Position numbers and translations under genes: made by a program. 64,000 bases of DNA from Conidiobolus coronatus NRRL 28638. Its lineage: Eukaryota > Entomophthoromycota > Entomophthoromycetes > Entomophthorales > Conidiobolaceae. Numbering within the stretch: the stretch's first letter is position 1; the number at the start of each line of letters is the position of its first letter. Below the pieces are notes generated by a model. It worked only from the letters and a program-made list of their open reading frames with translations. It was not told the DNA's origin and did not search any database. The stretch covers positions 69,212 through 133,211 of the forward strand of contig KQ964440.1 in the NCBI GenBank assembly GCA_001566745.1, in the 5' to 3' direction. This document shows positions 48,791 through 58,683 of this stretch, piece by piece.

Positions 48791-48978
48791 CTGGGCATTA
48801 CAAAAGACTATAATGAGAAAGAAATTGAATCAATTCAATTAACACTACCGAGTGTAGTACACTTTCAAGGTCAACAAGAAGTATTCAATGCAACTATAAT
48901 TTTTTTTGAAGAATATAAAAATACAATTTGGATAAAGCTAGCTGAAGTATTAACATTAAAAGCTGATCTTTATTAGTG

Positions 48979-49552
48979 GACTATGACAAGTATAAAAAGA
49001 TGTGTCTATATCGAGACCGTATGTTCGAAGGGGACCGCGAGACGAGAAGTGCTGTGATATGCTGCGCAGACCAAGATAATAAAAAATAAAGTAAGAGATA
49101 GAGCAATAGTATCGGTAGAACTATTAGAAAAATGGTGTTGGCGTTAATAGGTATAAATAGTGAACAAGGTGTGTACTTATACCAGTCATCTGAGTTTTGG
49201 CTTCGGATGTGTTAACCACCAGGAATTGGAAACTCTATTTTTTGGATAATGCTCCATAATTCCGGAAAAGTAAATGTAGGCGATATAGATATCCTAAGTA
49301 CGATATTAACTGATCATGATTACCTATGCTCAATGGGGTTTAAACCATATGGCTGGTATGTGTGATTGCTGTCGCCCCTATCTCTATATATTTGTTGACA
49401 CTCGGAGATTACCAAATAAAGCAATAAATCAACAAGGTACACACAAGGTGTTTTAAAGGAAACGATAATATGAATAGGTTTAAGACATAGTACAATCGCT
49501 GCATACTTTTAAGAAGATACTGGCTAAAATAACTAAGCTTTTTTTGGTTGAT
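48979..49552. other. Spacer, nothing recognised
   Basis: AT-rich stretch without a gene I can name; no strong repeat. Confidence 0.4.
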
Positions 49553-49870
49553 CTAAGGACGTATATAACCTATAGGTATTTCTGATATCTCCAATGTCTT
49601 TTCCACAGTGTTTTCAGTATCAAAAAAGGTTCTGTATTTAGGAAAGATTTCTTGTCCATTACCATTGAATGCTACGCCATAGTTAAAAGTTTCGTAGTCT
49701 CCTAACTTTATGCTTAGCGTTATTTCATTAATCTTTATGTCACTGTTAACCCTTTTAGCAATTTCTATATGGTCTTTAGCAAACTTAAGTTTTGGCATAT
49801 TATACCCACGGGTAACACAGGATGCAGTTATGTAATAACTCCAACACGTATTATCACTGAACGTTTTCAT
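49553..49870 (-). CDS. Unassigned 105-residue ORF
   Basis: Open from ATG at 49870 to a stop at 49553. Starts MKTFSDNTCWSYYITASCVT and contains LKFAKDHIEIAKRVNSDIKI and FDTENTVEKTLEISEIPIG. Predicted beta-rich; no signal sequence. Lies just downstream (same strand) of the broken family copy 49945-50160. Family unknown; it may be a secreted or viral-type orphan. Confidence 0.4.
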   Translation of the reverse strand: MKTFSDNTCWSYYITASCVTRGYNMPKLKFAKDHIEIAKRVNSDIKINEITLSIKLGDYETFNYGVAFNGNGQEIFPKYRTFFDTENTVEKTLEISEIPIGYIRP

Positions 49871-49944
49871 AAGCCATAGACACGTACTTTATATTGCAGG
49901 ACGGAAATAATCAACAACACAAAATCTAAGTATGTCCATATGCG

Positions 49945-50160
49945 TTATGCCCATTTTCTCTGACACATTATAGCAATATATATCTTATCCTTTGCTCTTT
50001 CATCGTCATGATTTACCATTAGTGAAAAGAAAAGGAAGTTGCAAATGTAAATATTTGTGCACAGTGTGGATGATTTAGTATGGGGGAATTCAAGTAGTAA
50101 TATGCTATCAAGATCAACATATTTCTCTGGGTCTAATTCAGTTTCACTACCTTCTACCTT
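49945..50160 (-). pseudogene. Broken fourth copy of the 20933-21688 family
   Basis: The frame ends at TAA 49945-49947 and is open without ATG back to 50160. FFSLMVNHDDERAKDKIYIA aligns with ALFSLLINKHDDRARKIIDM of the intact copy (same position and spacing). The sequence before it (EGSETELDPEKYVDLDSILL) differs, so this copy is rearranged or very diverged. Confidence 0.5.
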
Positions 50161-50288
50161 TTACCATATTAGCTCTTAATTAAAGTATTTTTATTGAATC
50201 ACCCACTAAAATAACTTTTAACATAGAGTTTCTCTGCGATAAACAAAGCTCTCTCTATTTACAGGTGTGTTACAGCACAACAAATTAT

Positions 50289-50400
50289 GGTAACGATGGA
50301 TGTAATCGCGGGTTAACACAGCCAATTCTTATAAGTATATTCAAGCTAATGGTGGTGTTGCATGTGAAGCAGACTGCGCTTATACTGGTAAAAAAAAACA
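50289..50400 (+). pseudogene. Papain-type (C1A) cysteine protease fragment
   Basis: One frame gives GNDGCNRG and the next VNTANSYKYIQANGGVACEA followed by DCAYTGK, i.e. the conserved G-C-x-G-G...A-x-x-Y-x-x-x-x-G-G-x-x-x-E-x-x-Y-P-Y-x-x stretch between the catalytic Cys and His. A one-base frameshift lies between them. About 40 of 220 residues of the mature protease remain; the catalytic residues are not included. Confidence 0.6.
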
Positions 50401-51251
50401 TGTGTACTATCGGTGAAGAGCCAGTCTATCCTGTTTTATAAGCTCAAGAAAAAAGAATAAACTGATTGTTAAGAAAAGTAGAGACAATTCTATTCAACAA
50501 GTTTAGAAATGACGCATGGTACATGCATAAATTATTAAAGTTCAAATGACCATCTCAATCCATAGTCACAAAAACTCTGATGCATGCTCTAACATTTGTA
50601 ACGAATGATAATTTTTTGCTTGATTACCCAATAAAAGCTAAAAGCGTGCAAAACGATAAACAGTTCAATGGCGAAACAAGCTATTCAATATGGAACATCC
50701 AATAATAGTTAGGGATTTAGGCGAAGTGATATTCGATATCCATAACTTAGGAGCAGGCAACCTCTTTCAAACAAATAAAACTACACTATTTAATGAGCTG
50801 TATCTGAACAAAATTAAGGGTAACGTCTGGAAAGTGGGCAACTATGTAACATACTTTAAAGGTAAACAACTCAACAATAAGATTAAAAGGGGTTACAGCT
50901 ATTATCACGTGTTATATTAGCAAGCGTTTCAGTGTAGAGTTTGGTAAACTGGTCATAACCATGAACAGCCTGCCCACAATGATGGCGGTCTAATAACCAT
51001 TTTCACACTAAGAAAAAGTTATTAATTGATTAAAAATTCGAATATTCATGTTTGTATTTATGCTTAGTTGTAAATAAGTTTGACTTTGAATCCGTTGAAT
51101 TTGCTATTATTTCCGTTGATGTACTTGCCTGGGTCGCTTGCCTAGCCATGAGTTCAAACCTAGTTGCATTGTCATATCGGTAATAAATCTCTTATAAGCC
51201 TAGATAGCAAAATCTACACAACCTAATCCTAGCTCTGAATCGTAAATGAAT
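50401..51251. other. Spacer with one unassigned ORF
   Basis: A plus frame 50690-50920 with an ATG start (MEHPIIVRDLGEVIFDIHNL) encodes 76 residues; it looks coding and is followed by AT-rich sequence, but is not recognised. Nothing else named. Confidence 0.3.
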
Positions 51252-51629
51252 TTATAACGATGTCCACAAGAATTCTTGGAATCGCTCGACAATCTTTGAA
51301 AGTTTGTTTACTTCATCGTCTGTTAACTTGCACGAAATCAAAGCATTCTTAGTAAGTTGCTTAGACACGCCAACTTCAGAACCTTCACTAACTTCATTAG
51401 GTCATATAAAACCTTTCTGAGTAGCATGTACTTGACGTGGTTTAAATCCGATTTCTTTACTAGATATTAGAATCTTGCGAATAAGAATTAACCCGCGCAT
51501 AAGAGTTTTAGGTGATATAGTTTGAGAAACTCCTTGAACTCTGAAATACTTTCCTACTACTAATGCGCACGTGGCTTTCATGAAATTCTTCATAATTCTT
51601 GTTTCCAAAGTCTCAAAATTCTTAATCAT
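51252..51629 (-). pseudogene. Viral-type RNA polymerase second-subunit (RPB2-like) fragment with one stop
   Basis: The frame is open from ATG 51629 to a TGA at 51402-51404 and, past it, in the same frame to TAA at 51252-51254. It has TCALVVGKYFRVQGVSQTIS, PKTLMRGLILIRKILIS, GFKPRQVHATQKGFI, then (after the stop) PNEVSEGSEVGVSKQLTKNA. That is the RPB2 segment G-x-x...G-V-S-Q-x-L...L-R-x-x...K-P-R-x-L-H-x-T-x-W-G-x-(I/V)-C-P-x-E-x-P-E-G-x-x-x-G-L-x-K-N-L. The TGA replaces the conserved Cys codon. The divergent reading favours a virus- or plasmid-type polymerase. Only about 90 of 1,200 residues match; it is defunct. Confidence 0.75.
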
Positions 51630-52439
51630 TATGGATTACACTATCTATATTATTTTACCATAAACTCATCTATACTTCCGTATTCGCCGCAACCAGGACT
51701 GAATAAACTAATACTATCGAAATGTCCTTCATTTTCGCCGAGTTCCACATTCTCTAAGAACAATATTTTCGCGAAGCCGAATGGCCAGCCGAAGCATGAA
51801 TAAAGAATTCATCAAGCGCAAGTGTGTCTAAATAACTTTGGTTAAATTCTCGATCTGGTATATTTGTAATATTCCCAGTCGGTTGTCTCTCTTTCCTCCT
51901 TTTGTTGTTGAATTTGTCGAATAATTAACACTCAGTCCAAATTCCTCACAATATTCTAAAGTCTATTCTACTAGTTCTTTTACACGTTTCTGGAAGTATA
52001 CAAACTTCTCCATGTGTTGACTGAACGTCCACAATAGCTGCACACAAAGGTTCTATGGTTAAAATTACTTTGAGTTATGGTAATATGTTTAAGATTAACT
52101 ATGTAGGTTTAATAACCTATGATACTTTACCCTTTACAGATGAAGCCTTAGTAGAGTCAAATAGAGAACCCCTAAATGTTTTTGAGGTTGACCATGTGTA
52201 TCCGGTGGTTCAGCAAGAATTCGGGTAACATTTGACCTTGTATTCAAACTACTATATAGTGTAAAAGCATGTAATATTAAATATTGGTTGTTGCTGAAGC
52301 CATAGCCGCATTTCAACATGAGAATGGAAAACTTTTTTGTTTACATCTATATTGAAGCCTGTAAATTCAAACTCGCGAGAGCAAATAAGTTAGAATTAAA
52401 AAAAAATAAATTAGAAATTTAAATTAGAAATTTGATATT
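51630..52439. other. Spacer with short coding-like minus frame
   Basis: A minus frame at about 51655-51825 (FAKILFLENVELGENEGHFD, then SISLFSPGCGEYGSIDEFMV) reads as coding and ends in TAA, but is short and unrecognised. The 100 bases before ATG 52440 are AT-rich (ATTAGAAATTTAAATTAGAA) and presumably hold the kinase promoter. Confidence 0.35.
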
Positions 52440-54008
52440 ATGGACAGTATCCACTCCAAAGATAATGTCCCTATTTGGGCCTCAGTATCCAACTCAGATT
52501 CAAGTTTGACAAAGGGGGAAAAACCCCAACTAATGCACCCTAGCACCAGAAGAAAGTGTGCAGCTGCTCAAGTTTACTTTTTAGATTATTACTACGATTT
52601 ATTAAATTACTTGTATGAGAGAAAGAACAGGCTAAAAACTTTTAACAAATTTGTTGAAGATGAAAATTTAAAACAAGACGAAGAAGAGAAAGAGTGGACA
52701 CGCCACTGCGGTAGAGAGAGAGCTTATTTGAGAAAAAGAAGAGTTCGTATCAGGTTGGAGCAGTTCCATGTTCTTTTTCAAATTGGACAAGGTGGCTACG
52801 GACAAGTATTTTTAGCTACTAAGAAAGATACTCAGGAGGTTTGCGCTCTAAAACAAATGAATAAAAGAACATTGCACAAATATGACGAAATAGGTCATAT
52901 TCTGAACGAAAGAGATGTTTTAACAGCTTCTAAGGGTGAATGGCTGGTTAAGTTGCTATACGCTTTCCAAGATGTAGACCATGTTTACTTAGCGATGGAA
53001 TTCGTTCCGGGTGGTGATATGAGAACATTACTAAATAGTAATGGTATGCTATTAGACTGCCATGCTAGATTTTATATTGCGGAAATGGTTACAGCTGTCG
53101 ACGCCCTTCATCAATTGGGGTATATCCACAGAGATTTAAAACCTGAGAACTTTTTAATCGATGGCACTGGACACGTCAAATTGGCAGATTTTGGGCTATC
53201 TAAAGGCAGTCTAAGCTCTAAAAGAGTGGCTTCTTTAAGAAAAAGACTGGATTCCATCAAGCATAAGCAATTGACCCACCTAAAGGCCTCTGAAAAGAGG
53301 ACATTTCACGATAGCATGAGAAAGGGTGATTATATTTGGCATTTCTCAGTTGTTGGGTCCCCAGAATACATGGCGCCCGAAATTCTTGAAGGCGCTGAAA
53401 AAGATGGAGGCTCTCCTTATGACCATAAGGTCGATTACTGGTCATTAGGATGCATTCTTTATGAATATTTGGCTGGTTTCCCACCTTTCACATCACCAAA
53501 CCCCGACGAGGTATGGCTTAATCTGTATCGCTGGCAAGAAGTTTTAGAGCGCCCCATTTTCGAAGATCAAACGTTGAATGATAACTTCACCGACTTGGCT
53601 TGGGATCTTATCAAGCATATGCTCGCCCATGCAGACACCAGGTACGCATCACTTGATAAATTTAAATTACACCCCTATTTCAAAGAAATTCCTTGGCATA
53701 ACTTACGCAATTCAGAGCCTCCTTTTGTACCGCAATTGGAATCCGAAACTGACCCCTCTTACTTCGATGACTTTTCTAAAGCAGACACAATACAACAGAT
53801 TTATGCAAGTATTGAACGCAGAGATCTACAACGCCACTCCCCCATTGCTGACGATGGTGTTTCGTTTAAATCATCTAGCAGCGACCCTCTTAACACCCCA
53901 CTACGCGCAGCTTTTGTTGGCTTTACATATCGCCACAAAGCTCGCCACTTTACCCCCCCAAGCTCTAGCGCGCCCAAAGTTGCTCCTTATTTAAACACTC
54001 TGCTATAA
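52440..54008 (+). CDS. NDR/LATS-type AGC kinase (Dbf2/Sid2-like)
   Basis: Intact, intron-free, 522 residues, ATG at 52440 and TAA at 54006-54008. NDR-family kinases act with Mob co-activators in mitotic exit, septation and polarity. Order: a Mob-binding N-terminal helix region (YYDLLNYLYERKNRL, about 50-64), the glycine loop IGQGGYGQV (115-123), Lys138 in CALK, HRDLKPEN (230-237), DFG (250-252), an inserted basic activation segment of about 45 residues (255-300, SSKRVASLRKRLDSIKHKQL) that is the mark of NDR/LATS kinases, SVVGSPEYMAPE (303-314), and an AGC C-tail ending in FVGFTYRH (492-499) with the hydrophobic-motif Thr at 496. The activation-loop Ser is residue 303. The C-tail and the activation insert match fungal Dbf2/Dbf20/Sid2 better than Cbk1. 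Good evidence that the host is a fungus or close relative. Confidence 0.92.
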   Translation: MDSIHSKDNVPIWASVSNSDSSLTKGEKPQLMHPSTRRKCAAAQVYFLDYYYDLLNYLYERKNRLKTFNKFVEDENLKQDEEEKEWTRHCGRERAYLRKRRVRIRLEQFHVLFQIGQGGYGQVFLATKKDTQEVCALKQMNKRTLHKYDEIGHILNERDVLTASKGEWLVKLLYAFQDVDHVYLAMEFVPGGDMRTLLNSNGMLLDCHARFYIAEMVTAVDALHQLGYIHRDLKPENFLIDGTGHVKLADFGLSKGSLSSKRVASLRKRLDSIKHKQLTHLKASEKRTFHDSMRKGDYIWHFSVVGSPEYMAPEILEGAEKDGGSPYDHKVDYWSLGCILYEYLAGFPPFTSPNPDEVWLNLYRWQEVLERPIFEDQTLNDNFTDLAWDLIKHMLAHADTRYASLDKFKLHPYFKEIPWHNLRNSEPPFVPQLESETDPSYFDDFSKADTIQQIYASIERRDLQRHSPIADDGVSFKSSSSDPLNTPLRAAFVGFTYRHKARHFTPPSSSAPKVAPYLNTLL

Positions 54009-54234
54009 GCCTTACCTGTATTTTTTCCTACTTTGACTAGATTTGTTAATAATACTTGCGTGGCTTTGATTCTTGCGTCAAGTGCTTGTTTTTGAATATA
54101 TGAAAGGTCCTGCAACCTGAAGTGGCCACGTCTGTAAACATGTGTTTCCCTCTTCAAACACTTTTCCATCGTAACGCATCCTAAATTGGTTTAGATCCTC
54201 CAGGTCACCGTTAAAAGCTCGGTTAATCAGGTCT
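54009..54234. other. Spacer after the kinase
   Basis: A minus frame 53987-54169 (ARIKATQVLLTNLVKVGKN) overlaps the kinase 3' end and is not taken as a gene. Nothing else seen. Confidence 0.35.
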
Positions 54235-54569
54235 TTAACCTGAGATTGCTATACACAGAAAGGGTCTCGAGAATGCTCGATTTAGCATAATCCCAAGGAC
54301 CAAAAATTGACCATCTTTTAATTGAGATATACGTTTAATATTTTGAGTATCAAATCTTCTTATGATACGCGAGTTATTAAAGACAAAGTCGAGCATTCTT
54401 TTTTGAGGGGTAACTACTATGAGGCTAGGAACCATGGCTGCCTCTAAACCTATGTCATTTTCACCATTGCTTGGTATGACTAAATTATCATTATCTATGA
54501 TTATTGATGTATCAAGTACAATCCTTTCCTTGTCAACCTGCTCTCGAGCTAGCTTATAGCTAGCTTATA
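54235..54569 (-). pseudogene. Unassigned ORF with 11-bp tandem repeat at its 5' end
   Basis: A minus frame is open from about 54569 to 54235 with KLAREQVDKERIVLDTSIII, AAMVPSLIVVTPQKRMLDFV and RISQLKDGQFLVLGIMLNRA. ATG at 54435 is the first start. The 5' boundary is an 11-bp repeat array (54549-54581). Not recognised; the strand/helix pattern would allow a nuclease-associated domain, but there is no E-x-K motif. Another short minus frame at about 54607-54700 (LILDPASMEIKPVEVVYYDE) looks like a further piece. Confidence 0.35.
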
Positions 54570-54581
54570 GCTAGCTTATCG
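54549..54581 (+). repeat. 3 x 11-bp tandem repeat
   Basis: CTAGCTTATAG occurs three times head to tail (the last unit ends TCG). Each unit contains the palindrome AGCT. It sits at the 5' end of the minus frame 54235-54569. Confidence 0.85.
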
Positions 54582-54788
54582 TAAATAAAATAGCAAGCCT
54601 TAAATAAATTTTGCTTTTTGGGCCCCCTCATCATAGTAGACAACTTCAACCGGTTTTATTTCCATACTAGCGGGATCTAGTATTAAAAGTAAGTTCAATC
54701 CAAAGAACAATGATATTTGACTCTCTAAGCCAATCTAAAGATAGCAAAATATGTTCGTTTTGGGGTCGCTGTGAATTAAAACTCTGCT

Positions 54789-55171
54789 AAATCACGGGCA
54801 CCCTCTACCAAGTTAGTGTCTGTCTTGCGGGGTTTACCAACAAAGATTCTGGAACATATATTGTGAAATATGAAGTTGTTTTAGGCTCTATCCCCGGGAC
54901 ACCAGATTTGGTTAGATTGACGAAACCTGATAAATGCATCTTCCAGTTGATTGTGTACCGCGACGAGACATTAGATAGAGAGTTGCCGGTTGTTGCTATT
55001 GAGTGCAAACATCGTCCAATGAACCACGATAAATTTAGCTCAAATGAAAGATACCAGCTTAAAAGATATATGATTGCAGCTGGGTTCCCGCTAGGTTTGT
55101 TAGTTTCGGAGTATAAAACTGAATTTTACAGGTTGGATGAAGATAAGCTCACTATCTTAGATTTAGGGTAA
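54789..55171 (+). pseudogene. PD-(D/E)XK nuclease-fold-like fragment
   Basis: The frame is open from the base after TAA 54786-54788 to TAA at 55169-55171, with no ATG before 55015; GTG at 54863 is possible. It contains LYQVSVCLAGFTNKDSGTY, then IPGTPDLVRLTKPDKC, then PVVAIECKHRPM and NERYQLKRYMIAAGFPLGLL followed by VSEYKTEFYRL. The order strand-Asp (GTPD), strand E-x-K (IECK), then Q-x-x-x-Y helix, then two strands fits restriction-endonuclease-like domains. The N-terminal part is missing or lies on a lost exon. Confidence 0.5.
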
Positions 55172-55795
55172 TTTCTACTTCTAAGCTTTATAGTTATAAT
55201 ATTGACTTATTTCGAATTTAATAGGTACACAAATCATCACTCATACTTCCAACATTCTCTACACTTTTCTCATTCTACTCTGGATTCCTTCTTGACTTTT
55301 ATAAAGATTATCTTAAAATTACAGACCAACAATTAGTCCCAATCTTACCTCAAATCTTTAAGGGTATTAAATCTGAGAACTCGTCCGACTATAAGGTAAA
55401 GCATTATTCACTCGCCCAAAATTATCAAATTATTGAAATTTGTCCAAGTCTCATCATGTCTCTAGTGCCAGAGCTGAATCCTTATTTGTTTTCTTTGGAA
55501 TCATCGAGATTTACGTAGATATTTCTTACTTCTATCGGTGGTGGCAATGAAACCTACAACAAAGACTATATTTTTTACCCGCCAACAAAGCCCTCTGGTT
55601 TGTTAGGTAATCGATCTTACTTAAATAAATTGAAAGGTGTAGTTTTAAGGTGCTTTTCTTATGTCAGAACTAATTTTAATTCACACTGGGACCGTTGACT
55701 TACACAGGCAAGATTGATGAGTTCAACTCATTGTTTGGTGACACAAACAAGTATCAACTGGAAAGAGAATGTTTGAAAATATTTGCTGATCATCG
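55172..55795 (+). other. Unassigned coding-like frame
   Basis: A plus frame at about 55255-55519 reads LLDFYKDYLKITDQQLVPIL, then IFKGIKSENSSDYKVKHYSL and NYQIIEICPSLIMSLVPELN before a TAG. It looks like a fragment of a helical-repeat (HEAT-type, importin/exportin-like) protein, but the call is weak. The following 250 bp have short fragments only. Confidence 0.3.
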
Positions 55796-56035
55796 TCAAA
55801 ACCTCAGTTCTGAAAAATCATCGCCATGACTAATATGATGTTTACATTCAATGACGAGTAGTGGTTCCTCATCCGGGATAACAGCGTTTCTCATAGGGCT
55901 GTCTCTCTCTTTTAGCACAACTTTATCTGCTTTCATCATAGAATATATCCCTATAACATCTTGATGAATTGCCCTCATGATGCATTCATCCCTAATAATA
56001 TACCCGCTCATACGTGTTTTGTCAGCAAACTTCAA
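55796..56035 (-). pseudogene. PD-(D/E)XK nuclease-fold-like fragment
   Basis: The 79-residue frame holds KTRMSGYIIRDECIMRAIHQ, then DVIGIYSMMKADKVVLKERD and PLLVIECKHHISHGDD. Strand with LLVIECK (E-x-K) preceded by an Asp-bearing strand gives the core signature; the remainder of the domain is missing. The signature sequence is close to that of 54789-55171 (IECKHR), so the two may derive from the same family. Confidence 0.4.
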
Positions 56036-56665
56036 TATAGCGTTAGCTATGGAAGTTGCAAATGTCTATTAATTCTTGGTTGTATGTTATCTTTCCATAG
56101 TTCAACGTCGGTCTTCATCAGCCGCCCCACGGGTGCTTTGATTACTTTCTCTTTCGGCTTCTCCGTACTCTTCAAAAAGCCTTTGAAAATAAATATTGGT
56201 ACATTAATGGCAAAGACTATGCGGAATTTACTATAAGAAGCTTACACTACTCGTACAGCAAATTTTTTTTGTCCTTTTGAAACACCACATGTTAAACATG
56301 CAGGGCTGCAAGCCACCTAAACCCATAAACAAGTGGAAAAGTGCCTATCACCCCTAGTCACTGATTTAACCGAGCATTTTCACTATTGCTTGGTTTTAAT
56401 TTTCAACGAGAAGACGTTCAGCTTCATCCACATGGAAGTAGCAATAATCGAAGTCACCAAGCTTAGGTTTAGCACACCGATCTTTGTTCTTAGTCTTTGT
56501 CAGGGCAATACAACCTTTATCAGCATCAACTTACGAACGTTGACGAGTAGTCTTCTTAACCTGTTTGATTTCAATCAAGATATCATCGCGGATAACACAC
56601 TTAGTGTTCTCATTCAAGTTCAAATTCAGATGTTTGTTTAGATAAGATCTACGCCATCAGATATA
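56036..56665. other. Spacer, nothing recognised
   Basis: Plus frames at 55961-56236 and 56333-56641 are open but read as low-information sequence; no gene called. Confidence 0.35.
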
Positions 56666-56899
56666 CTATATTGCGACTTGAACAAAAGTCTCACCTTTAT
56701 AGTCATGAACACTAAAATATACGTTATAATCTATCATAAGATGCGCATATAACATTTCAACGTCAAAATTACTTGCTGTGTAAATATTTAAATATTCTAC
56801 ATCTATTTCATCATCTTCCTTAATTGCATAAACAATATCGATATTATTTATACGTCTAAAATCGCATGAAATGATTGATTGATTTGGGTTATAGGGTGA
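56666..56899 (-). pseudogene. Unassigned acidic coding fragment
   Basis: The frame is open from about 56899 (no ATG) to TAG 56666-56668: IISCDFRRINNIDIVYAIKE, then EIDVEYLNIYTASNFDVEML and DYNVYFSVHDYKGETF. It is AT-rich and acidic, like the viral-type ORFs. Not recognised. Confidence 0.35.
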
Positions 56900-57578
56900 A
56901 CACTAGATCTTCCATTTCTGGTATTTTCTATAAATGAGAATTACCTCTTAACCCAGCCGTAGCTGCTATTCAGTCTAGAGTATTAGGTAAGGCAAAAGAA
57001 GTAATTACTGGTGATGCTGGAGGGGGCGCTGGTCCAAGTAGAATGCCAACAGATCCAGATGAGTTTAATTTTCACAAAGATGAGGCTCATGATGCGATTA
57101 GAGATGCCACTGGATGGTGTCCGAGTGGTTCAGGGTCTTTACTACTTAACATGTAGGGGGAAACCCCCCTTTGTTACCCTACTTCATCCAACCGAAGACC
57201 AAAAATATAACGAATTAATCTGAACCCTACCCTGTCCCCGCTGTCAGAAAAGTTTACCTCAAGGATTATCACCGATGAAGAATAATTACCCAACTTCATG
57301 TTAAAGTTGCATTTATTAGAGCTTATACCCCGTAATCAAACTGCAGGTTATTGCTAAACTATAAGTTAAGTAGTATTACTGGAAGTGGTATCTTGTACTG
57401 GTACCTAAACAGCATGTTATACCACCACTTAACCTGCAAGTTATAGCTTAACCTATTTTACACTGGGAAAAATAAAGCCTTCACCGGGCCGTATTAACCC
57501 CGAGTCACTACTTTATCAAATATGGCCCATTTGCTAGCCCCAGCATAAAACATCACGTTATACCTAGTCCACAATTGA
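56900..57578. other. Spacer with one short coding-like frame
   Basis: At 56953-57156 a plus frame reads NPAVAAIQSRVLGKAKEVIT then GDAGGGAGPSRMPTDPDEF, which looks coding but is not assignable. Around 57340-57440 two partial inverted repeats are present (GTTAAGTAGTATTAC and related), without clear terminal structure. A GGTGTCCGAGTGGTTCAGG string at 57115 resembles a tRNA start but no cloverleaf can be built. Confidence 0.35.
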
Positions 57579-58000
57579 ATTAAAATACACTAGATTTGAA
57601 CACTATTATATTATTGATGATTGCTTCCATTATAGTGTGAGGGCAAGCATGAATTATTTCGTTAGACTGTACAATTTCGAGTATGCCTGACTGTATTAGA
57701 TCCCTTTTGATAATAGCATATTCATCATATTCATCTTTTTCCCTCTTTATTGCTTTCTTTCTTTTGTAGCTCGACTATCTTCTTTAATTTTCCTACAATA
57801 CTTTGCCCACATCATCCAATAACGAAATATCCCCATGTTTTATTTCGTTTGTACCCCAACCCTCCAAAACTAATTTTTTATATCTTTTTGATAATTCACT
57901 AGTGTTTTTCTCCTTTGTTTGCATCTCACGGAATTTGACCCTGAAGTATCGGATATCTTTTTCTGTCCAACTGGAGGTTTTTATAGGAAATTACCTTTGC
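57579..58000 (-). pseudogene. Unassigned gene relic in two frames
   Basis: Minus frames read TSSWTEKDIRYFRVKFREMQ, then KNTSELSKRYKKLVLEGWGT (about 57800-58000) and, after a shift, IIKRDLIQSGILEIVQSNEI with IHACPHTIMEAIINNII (57579-57765). Charged and helical; not recognised. No repeat visible. Confidence 0.3.
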
Positions 58001-58683
58001 TTCAGATTTCCTCGATCTTTTTGATTCAGCCAATTAGAAAATTGCAATGCGCAACGCACTAAGAAGGTATGTTTGGTAATTTTTAGGTGCAAAAGCCTTC
58101 TGAAGAAAAATCTTGGATGGAAGTTGATGGCGATAACTTATTAGAACCTGAATTAAATGTACAAATATTGTTACAGTTTAAACCCGTAAATTGCTACTAA
58201 GCAAAAAGTTTAAAGTTTTTTAATTTCGTATTTAATTATTTCAATTTATGATCTATTTAATAAAAATGATTAGCTTATTTACCTGAACAACAGCTGAATC
58301 TAGTGAACTCCACGAGAATGTGTTAATCGATATTCTTGATGATTACTTGGCACCCGATCAACTAGTTTACGGTAAGGGTGATAATGACCTATATTTGCCC
58401 AAATGAGCATCATGACCAAATTGCCTCGTACCTAGAAACTCAGTTGTTGCATATCATTTGCAAGCCAAAGTGAATCCTTATGGAACTTCAGAATTGTGTC
58501 AATTTCAAGCCACTTAACGAACTTACAGTTAAGAACCTTTATCCACTCCCACTGATCCAGACTATTTTAGACGCACCTAGATCTCATACCACATTTCCAG
58601 CATGTAGCAATTTTATTGAGAAAATAAGAAATAATAAATACTATTAATAAAATAGCCTACAGTTATTATTATAGGAAATCCTC
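58001..58683. other. Spacer, nothing recognised
   Basis: AT-rich, no coding frame worth calling on either strand and no repeat noted. Confidence 0.4.

Larger units (their letters stand above)
47734..48978 (+). mobile_element. LINE-like retrotransposon relic
   Basis: A frame at 48258-48464 with PVYWSHLIHFPNKYM-like sequence (actual start SIPMYWSHLIHFPNKYMNDL, then EKLVQKTLCYPGRPNKND) is followed, after a frameshift, by LTAKVIEGGLGLLDFKESYQ (48460-48545). This is the end of a LINE (L1/Tad-like) reverse transcriptase and its linker: L-x-x-L-x-x-x-F-x-W-x-G-x-x...L-x-x-x-x-x-x-G-G-L-G-L-x-D-x. A frame at 48755-48976 (FHFQ-like FQGQQEVFNATIIFFEEYKN, then IWIKLAEVL) looks like the next part. The segment 47734-47870 (MTESASLYEDTNHNPDLVNQ) may be a 5' ORF start. 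The active-site Y/F-A-D-D is absent and the pieces are interrupted by a GC-rich foreign block at 48548-48790. Confidence 0.6.

Noticed and set aside
49000-49060. TTCGAA-containing segment as possible tRNA T-arm
   Set aside because: No acceptor or anticodon stems can be formed around it.
53257-53994. Open frames on other frames and strand of the kinase gene
   Set aside because: They are shadows of the clearly coding kinase frame.
57110-57200. GGTGTCCGAGTGGTTCAGG string, like the 5' part of a class II tRNA
   Set aside because: No T-loop (GTTCGAAT) follows and the ends cannot pair; it lies within a coding-like frame.
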